From positions 4,712,001-4,776,000 of the forward strand of contig NZ_JAUSXI010000001.1 in NCBI RefSeq assembly GCF_030815865.1: a stretch of DNA of 64,000 nucleotides, written 5' to 3'. Of this stretch, positions 41,130 to 48,429 are shown in pieces. Origin of the DNA: Arthrobacter globiformis (GTDB lineage: Bacteria > Actinomycetota > Actinomycetes > Actinomycetales > Micrococcaceae). The stretch's first letter is position 1, and each line of letters starts with the position of its first letter. The notes under the pieces are model-generated. The model did no database searches. It worked only from the letters and a program-made list of their open reading frames with translations, and had not been told where the DNA came from. The position numbers and the translations under genes were made by a program.

Positions 41130-42521
41130 CTAGGCGTCGGCGGGCACGGAACTGCGGACCGGCCTCTGGGGCCGCGGCAGGCCGAGTTCCTCGAGCGGGA
41201 TCTTGTGGGTTTCGCGGGCCGTGGCAATGGCGATCGCGGAGACGGCCAGGCAGGCCACCGTGAAGCCTGCCACCGGGATCCAGCCGCCGGGTCCCGGCTG
41301 GGCCAGGAGCGTGGCGATGGCGGGGGCGAAGCCGGTGAGGATCAGGCCCACCTGGCTGCCGATGGCCATCCCGGAGTAGCGGACCGGTGCCGGGAACATC
41401 TCGGGAAAGAAGACCGTCCACACGCCGTTCCAGCAGGAGTAGAAGACGGACATGTTCAGGAATCCGAAGACGAAGATCAGGGCGATGTTGTGCTCGCTGA
41501 TGGCCCAGAAGTAGCCGAACGAGGTGATGGCGCAGCCGAGGGAGCCCACCAGGAGCACCCTCTTGCGGCCGAACCGGTCCGAGATGATTCCGGCGAGCGG
41601 GATGGTGAACATGGACAGGCCGATGGTGACGGCGTTGACCGTGAGCATGAGGGTCCGGTCCAGGCCGATGCCCTTGCCGGTGGCGTAGGCCAGGGCGTAC
41701 ACGGTGAAGGTGGTCTGCATGACGGAGAACAGCATCACGAGGGCCACGCGCAGGACGTCGCGCCACTGGGTTTTCAGCACCACGGCCGCCGGGATGCCCT
41801 TTGGCTTCTTCGTTTCCACGGCTTCTTCGAACACGGGCGGCTCCTCAAGCCGGGTGCGGATCCAGTAGGCCACCAGCAGCACCACGGCGGACAACCAGAA
41901 CGGGACGCGCCAGCCCCAGCCAAGCAGCTGCTCCTCAGGGAGGGCGGCGAGCGGGATGAACACCACCGTGGAGAGCACCATGCCGGACGCGTAGCCGGTC
42001 ATCACGAAGCTGGTGAAGAAGCCACGTCGTCCTTCCGGGGAGTGCTCCATGGTCAGGGTGGAGGCGCCCGCGGCCTCGGCGCCGGCGGAGAATCCCTGGG
42101 CCAGCCGGCCCGCCAGCAGGAGTGCCGTGGCCCAGTAGCCCACCTGGTCATAGGTGGGCAGGAAGCCGATGCCGATGGAGGCCACGCCCATGATCACCAG
42201 CGTGATCATCAGGGCCTGCTTGCGGCCGATCTTGTCCCCGAAGTGGCTCATGATGACGCCGCCCAGCGGCCGCGCCAGATAGCCGACGCCGAACGTGGCC
42301 ATCGCGCCGAGCAGGGCAACCACCGGGTCTCCGCCGGGGAAGAAGATCTTCGGGAACACCAGCGCTGCCGCCGTGCCATAGATGAAGAAGTCGTAGTACT
42401 CCAGCGTGGATCCAAGGAAGGAAGCCAGTGCGGCCTTCCGTGGGGTCTTCGCCGCGAGGTTTTCCGCGCGCTCAATGACGGCGGGCTCCGCGGCGGTGGT
42501 TGGGGGCTGGACGTGTCCCAT
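41130..42521 (-). CDS. MHS-family MFS transporter, first gene of the flavoprotein operon
   Basis: A 463-residue, 12-helix protein with L-E-Y-Y-D-F-F-I-Y-G-T-A, R-P-L-G-G-V-I-M-S-H-F-G-D-K-I-G-R-K, and G-F-S-A-G-A-E-A-A-G-A-S. It resembles the transporter at 44545 more than those at 22046 and 25878. MHS members transport shikimate, aromatic acids, ketoglutarate or betaines, so the operon's substrate is probably a carboxylate. A well-placed GAGGAGAACC precedes the ATG. An IclR-type palindrome lies 136-150 bp upstream. Confidence 0.92.
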   Translation of the reverse strand: MGHVQPPTTAAEPAVIERAENLAAKTPRKAALASFLGSTLEYYDFFIYGTAAALVFPKIFFPGGDPVVALLGAMATFGVGYLARPLGGVIMSHFGDKIGRKQALMITLVIMGVASIGIGFLPTYDQVGYWATALLLAGRLAQGFSAGAEAAGASTLTMEHSPEGRRGFFTSFVMTGYASGMVLSTVVFIPLAALPEEQLLGWGWRVPFWLSAVVLLVAYWIRTRLEEPPVFEEAVETKKPKGIPAAVVLKTQWRDVLRVALVMLFSVMQTTFTVYALAYATGKGIGLDRTLMLTVNAVTIGLSMFTIPLAGIISDRFGRKRVLLVGSLGCAITSFGYFWAISEHNIALIFVFGFLNMSVFYSCWNGVWTVFFPEMFPAPVRYSGMAIGSQVGLILTGFAPAIATLLAQPGPGGWIPVAGFTVACLAVSAIAIATARETHKIPLEELGLPRPQRPVRSSVPADA

Positions 42522-42656
42522 AGGTTCTCCTCATTGAGTTTCCAGGGCGGCCGCCACCTGCTGGCGGGGGCCGAAGTGTTGAGCGTGCACCGTGTTCGGG
42601 TGCCAGTGGCTCTGGGGGAAAACACTAGGAGCAGCGAAAAGCGATGCGACGGATTT

Positions 42657-42671
42657 TCCCGTTCAACGGGA
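42657..42671. promoter_or_regulatory. Perfect IclR-type operator upstream of the six-gene operon
   Basis: TCCCGTTCAACGGGA is an exact 7+1+7 palindrome in the 197-bp gap between the IclR gene and the MHS transporter gene. Many IclR proteins bind short GTTC-centred palindromes of this form. No clear promoter hexamers were found. Confidence 0.6.
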
Positions 42672-42718
42672 CGTCGACAAGGTGACGATTTTGTGTGCGT
42701 GAGGGGTTAAGCCCGAGG

Positions 42719-43516
42719 TCAGGAGCGCTGGAGCCAGGGCCGCGTGCCGTACGGACGGCGCTCTGCGCCCATAGTCCGGGACAGGCCGCGCCCTGCGGCC
42801 ACCAGGACCGGAAGGACCACCTTGGGGTCCTCGTCCGCCGTCGGAATCACGACGGCGATCGCTCCGATCACGCTGTTGCCCTCGCCAAAGACGGGGACGG
42901 AGTAGGCCGTGTTCTCCGGCACCAGGACACCCACCATGCGGACGTAGCCGCGTTCCCTGATCAGGGCGAGCTGCTCGCGCAGGCGCGCCGGGTCTGTTTC
43001 CGTCGCGGCCGTCGTTTTCTCCAACTGCCCGGCCAGGAACCGTTCCTGCACGTCACGCGGCATGTGCGCCATCATGGCCATGCCGGACGACGTGTTGTGG
43101 ATCAGGAGCCGGCCGGCCACGGCGGCCAGATTGGTGGCGGTGCCGTGCCGGTCCAACTGCTCCAGGTACAGCACGGTGCCGGAGTCGACGTCGGGAATGG
43201 AGAGCGAGACCTGCTCCCGGACAGCCGCGTGGACACCTTCAAGGAACGGAAGGCCCCGGCGTCGGAATTCCTCGAGCGGATTGCTGCGGGACGCCAGCTC
43301 CCACATCTTCATGCCAACGCCGTAGTCACCGGCCTCGCTGCGGTTCAGCAGCCCGCTGTCCACCAGGTCGTTGGCCAGCCGGTGGGCGGTGCTGCTGGAC
43401 ATGCCCGTGGCGCGGACCAGTTCTGTCAACGACATCCGCGGGCGGCCCTTCGAAAAGGCATCGAGGATCTTCACCACGCGCTGGATGACGGATTCGCCGG
43501 AGGGCGAGTTGGCCAT
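42719..43516 (-). CDS. IclR-family transcriptional regulator
   Basis: A 265-residue protein. The N-terminal winged helix (M-S-L-T-E-L-V-R-A-T-G-M-S-S-S-T-A-H-R-L) and a C-terminal GAF-like IclR effector domain (~80-255) with H-N-T-S-S-G-M-A-M-M-A-H are typical. Its start overlaps the stop of the second IclR gene by one base (TGATG), so both are co-transcribed. It probably controls the six-gene operon directly downstream on the same strand. Confidence 0.92.
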   Translation of the reverse strand: MANSPSGESVIQRVVKILDAFSKGRPRMSLTELVRATGMSSSTAHRLANDLVDSGLLNRSEAGDYGVGMKMWELASRSNPLEEFRRRGLPFLEGVHAAVREQVSLSIPDVDSGTVLYLEQLDRHGTATNLAAVAGRLLIHNTSSGMAMMAHMPRDVQERFLAGQLEKTTAATETDPARLREQLALIRERGYVRMVGVLVPENTAYSVPVFGEGNSVIGAIAVVIPTADEDPKVVLPVLVAAGRGLSRTMGAERRPYGTRPWLQRS

Positions 43517-44301
43517 CAGGCCCTCCGCAGCCCGGATGCGTCCCCGTAGGAGTCAAGACCGATCTGCCGCGCAGCCTCCTGCAGGCGGGGCACCACGGAC
43601 TTTTCAATGTCCTCGGCAGGGGAACGGTGGGTCTGCAGGGAAACATTGACGGCTGCCACCACGTCATGGCCGCGCCACACCGGCACCGCGACGCCGCGCA
43701 GCCCCTCTTCCAGCTCCTGCGACACCATGGCCCACCCCCTGGACCTGGCACGTTCAACTTCCGCCCGCAGCTGCTCCAGGCTTGCGATCGAGTGTTCCGT
43801 CAGCTTCTGCAGCCGGACGGTTTCAAAGTAGGCCTGCAGGCCCTCCTCCGTCAGGGCCCCCAGCAGCACACGCCCCATGGACGTGGCCCAGGCCGGGAAC
43901 CTGGTGCCCACGGTGATGGTCACGCTGAGCAGCCGTGGCGAGGGCACACAGGCCACATACACGACGTCGGCGCCGTCGAGAACGCAGAGGGAGGTGGTCT
44001 CATTCAGCTCTGCAGCGAGGGCCTTCAGATGCCGGTCCGCGATGGCCGGAAGCTCGAGATTGGCCAGGAAGGACCGCCCGATCTCCAGCGAGCGGGAGGT
44101 CAGCTCGAAGTGCGCCCCGTCCGTCCGGAGGTAGCCGAGGTCAGCCAACGTGAGGAGGAACCGCCGGGCGGAAGCCCTGGTCGTTTCGGCCGCCGCGGCC
44201 ACCTGGGACACCGTCAGCCGGGGAGTGTTCGGTGTGAAGGCCCGGAGCACATCGAACGCCTTTTCCACCGATTTCACAAAGTAGGCCGGCTGTTCGTCCA
44301 T
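43516..44301 (-). CDS. IclR-family regulator, PcaR/PobR-like group
   Basis: A 261-residue protein. N-terminal winged helix L-T-V-S-Q-V-A-A-A-A-E-T-T-R-A-S-A-R-R-F-L-L-T-L and V-A-C-V-P-S-P-R-L-L-S-V-T-I-T-V-G-T-R in the effector domain match the Pca/Pob regulon subgroup that senses aromatic acids. It is divergent from the MHS transporter gene at 44545 and sits upstream of a second IclR gene. A -35/-10 pair and a TATCGC-N10-GCGATA repeat occupy the divergent spacer. Confidence 0.9.
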   Translation of the reverse strand: MDEQPAYFVKSVEKAFDVLRAFTPNTPRLTVSQVAAAAETTRASARRFLLTLADLGYLRTDGAHFELTSRSLEIGRSFLANLELPAIADRHLKALAAELNETTSLCVLDGADVVYVACVPSPRLLSVTITVGTRFPAWATSMGRVLLGALTEEGLQAYFETVRLQKLTEHSIASLEQLRAEVERARSRGWAMVSQELEEGLRGVAVPVWRGHDVVAAVNVSLQTHRSPAEDIEKSVVPRLQEAARQIGLDSYGDASGLRRA

Positions 44302-44426
44302 GAGCTCCCTGCACCTCCCGGCAACCTCCAGCGGAGACCGCTAAGACGTATGGAAGCTGCGCGCTGTTCCTGACCTACCAAGAATACGGTCCACCGCCCG
44401 GCGAGGCGCAGGAAAACAAAAACGGA

Positions 44427-44491
44427 TTGTGAGTCACTTCACTCTGCGCTATGCTTTTCTCTAGTCGCATATCGCACTGTTGTTCGCGATA
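44427..44491 (+). promoter_or_regulatory. Promoter and operator for the MHS transporter at 44545
   Basis: TTGTGA at 44427-44432 and TATGCT at 44450-44455 are separated by exactly 17 bp, a good sigma-70-like promoter. TATCGC / GCGATA half-sites at 44470-44475 and 44486-44491 lie just downstream of the expected transcription start, a repressor position. Which regulator binds (IclR at 43516 or LysR at 45980) is not determined. Confidence 0.6.
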
Positions 44492-44544
44492 CGCACAAAT
44501 CCAAAAATCCGGACCCCGTCTTTCAGTGCGGAAGGACCCCTGTA

Positions 44545-45873
44545 ATGACCGATCTCGCCCCCAATGTCACCGCTGAGGCGAAGCAGTACCGGCTCAAGCG
44601 CGCCAAGAAGGCCGCCCTGGCCGCCTTCCTTGGCGGTGCGCTGGAATACTACGACTTCTTCATCTACGCCACCGCGGCGTCCCTCGTCTTCTCCAAGATC
44701 TTCTTCCCCGCGGGGGACCCCACAGTCGCCCTGATCGCCTCGTTTGCCACGTTCGGCGTTGCCTACGTGGCCCGCCCCTTCGGTGCCGTCGTCTTCGGCC
44801 ACCTGGGTGACAAGATCGGCCGCAAGAACACCCTCGTCCTGACCCTCGTGCTGATGGGATCGGCCACGTTCCTGATCGGCGCACTGCCTGACTTCAACAC
44901 CGTCGGCTACTGGGCACCTGCCCTGCTGGTGCTCCTGCGCCTCATGCAGGGACTCTCCGCCGGCGCCGAAACCGCCGGCGCCTCGGCCCTGTCCACCGAG
45001 GAGGCTCCGGAAGGCCGCCGCGGCTTCTTCGCCAGCTTTGCAATGAGCGGGATCTCCGCCGGCATCGTCCTGGCCTCCCTCGCCTTCCTTCCCGTGGCCG
45101 CCATGAGCGAGGCCGAGCGCCTCGCCTGGGGCTGGCGCATTCCGTTCTGGCTCTCCCTCGTGGTGCTGGTCGTCGCCTACCTGGTGCGGCGCTCCCTCGA
45201 GGAGCCGGAGGTCTTCGAGGAAAAGCACGACCACGGTGAACTGGTCAAGCTTCCGTTCGCCAAGATGTTCAAGACGCACCCGGCGCAGTTCTTCCAGGTG
45301 GCACTGATGTCCTTCGAAACCGTCACCAACACGTTTATGCAGTCCTTCGGCCTCGCCTATGCCGTGTCCGTCGGCGTCCCGACGTCGACCATGCTGTGGG
45401 TGAGCATCCTGGGCAACGTCATCGCCATGTTCAGCCAGCCGCTGATGGCCAGGCTCTCGGACCGCTTCGGACGGCGCCCGGTGTTCATTACCGGCGTGCT
45501 GGGATCCGGGCTGATGATCTTCGTCTACTTCTCCGTCATCTCCACCGGCAACATCCCGATGATCTTCCTTACCAGCACACTTATCACCGCCGGCACCTAC
45601 GCGATGTCCAACGCCATCTACCCGGCGTGGTTCTCCGAACTGTTCAACGTCAAGGTCCGCTACTCCGGCATGGCCATCGGCCTGCAGGTCGGCATCCTCT
45701 GCGCCGGCTTCACTCCCCTGCTGGGCACCGCCCTGGTCGGCGCCGACAAGGCCAACTGGGGCCCCGCCGCGTGGATCGTCGCGGCGTCGTCCCTGCTGGC
45801 TGTGGCCGGCGCATACTGGGCCCGCGAAACCCACAAGACCCCGCTGCGGGAACTGGGCAACCCGGTCCGGTAA
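44545..45873 (+). CDS. MHS-family MFS transporter
   Basis: A 442-residue, 12-helix protein with L-E-Y-Y-D-F-F-I-Y-A-T-A, R-P-F-G-A-V-V-F-G-H-L-G-D-K-I-G-R-K and L-S-A-G-A-E-T-A-G-A-S-A-L. It is similar to the transporter at 41130. The gene is preceded by a good promoter and GGAAGGA, and followed by a strong hairpin, so it is monocistronic. It probably imports an aromatic or alicyclic acid given the IclR/LysR neighbours and the dehydrogenases downstream. Confidence 0.92.
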   Translation: MTDLAPNVTAEAKQYRLKRAKKAALAAFLGGALEYYDFFIYATAASLVFSKIFFPAGDPTVALIASFATFGVAYVARPFGAVVFGHLGDKIGRKNTLVLTLVLMGSATFLIGALPDFNTVGYWAPALLVLLRLMQGLSAGAETAGASALSTEEAPEGRRGFFASFAMSGISAGIVLASLAFLPVAAMSEAERLAWGWRIPFWLSLVVLVVAYLVRRSLEEPEVFEEKHDHGELVKLPFAKMFKTHPAQFFQVALMSFETVTNTFMQSFGLAYAVSVGVPTSTMLWVSILGNVIAMFSQPLMARLSDRFGRRPVFITGVLGSGLMIFVYFSVISTGNIPMIFLTSTLITAGTYAMSNAIYPAWFSELFNVKVRYSGMAIGLQVGILCAGFTPLLGTALVGADKANWGPAAWIVAASSLLAVAGAYWARETHKTPLRELGNPVR

Positions 45874-45895
45874 CCAATAAATCCAGCGCGAACAA

Positions 45896-45938
45896 GCAGA
45901 TAATGCCCTCAATCTACCGATTTGAGGGCATTATCTGC
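45896..45938. terminator. Hairpin after the MHS transporter gene
   Basis: Seventeen-base perfect arms GCAGATAATGCCCTCAA / TTGAGGGCATTATCTGC around a 9-nt loop, 23 bp after the stop. It is preceded by AGCGCGAAC, the same 9-mer that begins the family B palindromes. The arm base ATTATCTG is also found in family A repeats. Confidence 0.75.
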
Positions 45939-45979
45939 CGTTTCGGGACCTTCAGTTCTGGAGGCATAGGAGGAACTGC

Positions 45980-46876
45980 ATGGAGCTTCGGCAAATCGAG
46001 GCTTTCCTTGCCGTGGCCGAGGAACTGCACTTCGGCCGCGCAGCGCACCGCCTCCGCATGGCCCAGTCGCCTCTGAGCCAGACCATCCGGAAGCTCGAGA
46101 AGGAGCTCGGCTCCGATCTGTTTGAACGCAATACCCGCTCGGTGGCCCTGACGACGGCGGGAGTCGCCTTTCTTCCCCATGCCCGCCGGATCATCGACGA
46201 ACTCGATCTCGCCCGCCGGTCCGCCGTCACCGAACCCGGCACGTTCTACGGCCGGCTCAGCATCGGCTTTTCCGGGGCGCTGAACCACCGGACCCTGCCC
46301 CCGCTGACCCGGACCCTCCGCAACCGCTACCCGTCCCTGGACCTCACCCTCACCGGCGGCCTGCTGACCCAGGACGCCCTGCAGCAGCTCCGGAACGGTT
46401 CCCTGGACCTGGCCTTCGTCGGGCTGCCGCTGGATGCGGGCGCGCTGGCCACCCGCTCTATCGCCCTCGAACAGCTGGGCGCCACCGTGCCGGTGGACCA
46501 TCCGCTGGCTGAGCGGCCGGCCATCGGGCTCGCCGAGCTGTCCGACGACGGGTTCGTCACCATGCGTGCCGCGCAGGGATCCACGCTCCGCGAGGGCATC
46601 TTTGCGGCCTGCGCGGCCGCGGGGTTCCGGCCCAGGGTGGCGCAGGAGGTCACCGATCCGTACACCGCACTGTCGCTGGTGGCCGGCGGAGTCGGGGTGA
46701 GCCTGATGCCCGCCTCCGTCGCCAGCATCATGCCCGGCGGGACCGTGTTCATCCCGCTGACCGGCACCGCGCCGCTGCTGGAGTCGGGCCTCGCCTGGAA
46801 CCCGGCCGGCATCTCGCCCGCCCTGGCACTGGCCCTGGCCGTCGCCGAGGAAGTCCTCCCCACGCCAGCGCGCTGA
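45980..46876 (+). CDS. LysR-family transcriptional regulator
   Basis: A 298-residue protein. The N-terminal helix-turn-helix is M-E-L-R-Q-I-E-A-F-L-A-V-A-E-E-L-H-F-G-R-A-A-H-R-L, with S-Q-T-I-R-K-L-E. The C-terminal periplasmic-binding-protein-like effector domain spans ~90-295. The R-x-x-x-H-R-L-R-M-A-Q-S-P-L-S pattern is of the BenM/CatR/CbnR type that senses aromatic-acid metabolites. The downstream YciI-ADH-flavoprotein genes are preceded by a T-N11-A-like repeat, so they are the likely targets. Confidence 0.92.
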   Translation: MELRQIEAFLAVAEELHFGRAAHRLRMAQSPLSQTIRKLEKELGSDLFERNTRSVALTTAGVAFLPHARRIIDELDLARRSAVTEPGTFYGRLSIGFSGALNHRTLPPLTRTLRNRYPSLDLTLTGGLLTQDALQQLRNGSLDLAFVGLPLDAGALATRSIALEQLGATVPVDHPLAERPAIGLAELSDDGFVTMRAAQGSTLREGIFAACAAAGFRPRVAQEVTDPYTALSLVAGGVGVSLMPASVASIMPGGTVFIPLTGTAPLLESGLAWNPAGISPALALALAVAEEVLPTPAR

Positions 46877-46925
46877 GGCACCCAGCTGACTGAGGCACTC
46901 AAGCCGGCCTCCCGCCGTCGTACAT

Positions 46926-46944
46926 TATGTGTTTTCTACACATA
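46926..46944. promoter_or_regulatory. LysR-type inverted repeat before the YciI gene
   Basis: TATGTGT-N5-ACACATA, exact 7-bp arms containing a T-N11-A core. It lies 91 bp before the YciI start and 50 bp after the LysR stop, a standard activator position. Confidence 0.6.
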
Positions 46945-47034
46945 CTCATTGACCAGATAAGTGTTGGACGCGGCACAATCCCGGTGGCCACGATGGAGTG
47001 GAACATCCACCTGCTCAACGATGAGGACACACCC

Positions 47035-47337
47035 ATGGGAACATTCGCTGTCACCTACGCCTACTCCGCCAACACGTCTGCCGGCCGGGACGAACACCGC
47101 CCCCGCCACGTCGAGTTCCTGCAGGAGCAGTTCGACAAGGGCAGGCTGGTGAAGAGCGGTCCGTTCGGGCCCGAGGAGGATCCGGGCGCACTGCTGATCG
47201 TCGAGGCGGAGTCGAAGGCTGACGTCGAGGCACTGATGGACCAGGACCCGTTCTATCTCAACGGCCTCGTGAAGCAGCGCCGCATCCGGCAGTGGAACGT
47301 CGTTTTCGGCGCCGACGCCGGCACCGCACGGAACTAG
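47035..47337 (+). CDS. YciI-like protein
   Basis: About 100 residues. ATG 47035 was chosen because GAGG sits 8-9 bases upstream; a longer frame from 46927 would cover the operator. The ferredoxin-like fold has H-R-P-R-H-V-E-F-L with the conserved histidines, G-P-F-G-P-E-E-D-P-G-A-L-L-I-V and D-P-F-Y-L-N-G-L-V. YciI proteins include muconolactone-isomerase-like enzymes and dehydrochlorinases. Being 9 bp before an alcohol dehydrogenase gene, it probably catalyses an isomerisation in the same pathway. Confidence 0.85.
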   Translation: MGTFAVTYAYSANTSAGRDEHRPRHVEFLQEQFDKGRLVKSGPFGPEEDPGALLIVEAESKADVEALMDQDPFYLNGLVKQRRIRQWNVVFGADAGTARN

Positions 47338-47346
47338 GAGCGCATC

Positions 47347-48429
47347 ATGCTGATCGCGCGCACCGTCACCAAGGAGACCATCCGCTACGAGGACGTTCCG
47401 GAACCGGCCCTCGAGCCGGGTCATGCCCTGGTCCGGGTCCACAACGTCACCCTGTGCGGCACGGACCTGCACATCTGGGAGGACGACTACCCGGCCGGGC
47501 TGCCCGTCATCCAGGGCCATGAATTTGCCGGCATCGTGGAGGCCATTGGAAACAACGACGCCGGCATCCGCACCGGTGACCGCGTTGCCGTCAGCCCGAT
47601 GATCTACTGCGGACAGTGCCGGCCGTGCCGGCTGGGCCGGTTCAACGTCTGCGAGAACATCGGCTGCATCGGCTGCTATTCGGACGGCGCGCTCGTGGAG
47701 CTGATCAGCGTGCCGGTGGGAAAACTGTGCCCCGTGCCGGACGGCCTGGAACTGGATCTTGCGGCCATGGCCGAGCCCGCGTCCATCGCCATGCAGTCGG
47801 TGAACCGGGGCCGGCCTTCACCGGGGGAAACGGCCCTGGTGCTGGGCAGCGGTCCGATCGGGCTGCTCGCCACGCTGTACCTGACGGACCTCGGCGTGCG
47901 GGTTGTCTGCGCCGACACGGAGCAGGACCGACTGAAGCTGGCTTCTGCGTTCGGAGCCATTGAGACGCTGCTGGTGGATCCCCGTGCGGACTTCCCCAGC
48001 GGGGACCAGGCTGTCCGGCTGGCTGCGCTGACGGATTCTTCCGGGCCGGAGCTGGTCATCGAGGCCACGGGTGTTCCGTCCTCGCTGGAGACGGCTGTCC
48101 GTCTCGTGGCGAGTGCCGGACGGATCGTCCAGGTGGGCATTTCGGCGCGGACCGCATCCGTCCCCATGAACGCCATGCCTTTCAAGGAGATCGACCTGCT
48201 GGGCAGCCGGAACAGCCTGAACCTCATCCCGGCGGGACTGGAGCTGCTGGCCCGGCACCGGGACCAGGCCCGCGCCCTGATGACGCACCGCTTCGCCTTC
48301 GAAAATCTGCAGCAGGCCTTTGAACTGATGCGCAGCCGAGACGAGCCGGTGGGGAAGATTGTGGTGGACATGCCGGCCGCGCAGTCCGCCGCGGCGGCAA
48401 CTGCCGTCCGCGCGGGGGCGACGGCGTGA
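47347..48429 (+). CDS. Zinc-binding medium-chain alcohol dehydrogenase
   Basis: A 360-residue enzyme. The catalytic zinc site has C-G-T-D-L-H and G-H-E-F-A-G. The structural zinc loop has cysteines in C-G-Q-C-R-P-C-R-L-G-R-F-N-V-C, and the cofactor site has G-S-G-P-I-G-L-L with an acidic residue after the second strand (C-A-D-T-E), favouring NAD. It resembles threonine/sorbitol dehydrogenase-type members. It overlaps the flavoprotein gene by GTGA, so the two are coupled. It oxidises a secondary alcohol, likely giving the ketone on which the flavoprotein acts. Confidence 0.92.
   Translation: MLIARTVTKETIRYEDVPEPALEPGHALVRVHNVTLCGTDLHIWEDDYPAGLPVIQGHEFAGIVEAIGNNDAGIRTGDRVAVSPMIYCGQCRPCRLGRFNVCENIGCIGCYSDGALVELISVPVGKLCPVPDGLELDLAAMAEPASIAMQSVNRGRPSPGETALVLGSGPIGLLATLYLTDLGVRVVCADTEQDRLKLASAFGAIETLLVDPRADFPSGDQAVRLAALTDSSGPELVIEATGVPSSLETAVRLVASAGRIVQVGISARTASVPMNAMPFKEIDLLGSRNSLNLIPAGLELLARHRDQARALMTHRFAFENLQQAFELMRSRDEPVGKIVVDMPAAQSAAAATAVRAGATA

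Noticed and set aside
44461..45912. 483-codon minus-strand frame over the MHS transporter
   Set aside because: Highly charged Gly/Asp/His-rich translation typical of the reverse of a hydrophobic transporter gene; the promoter and terminator both suit the plus-strand gene.
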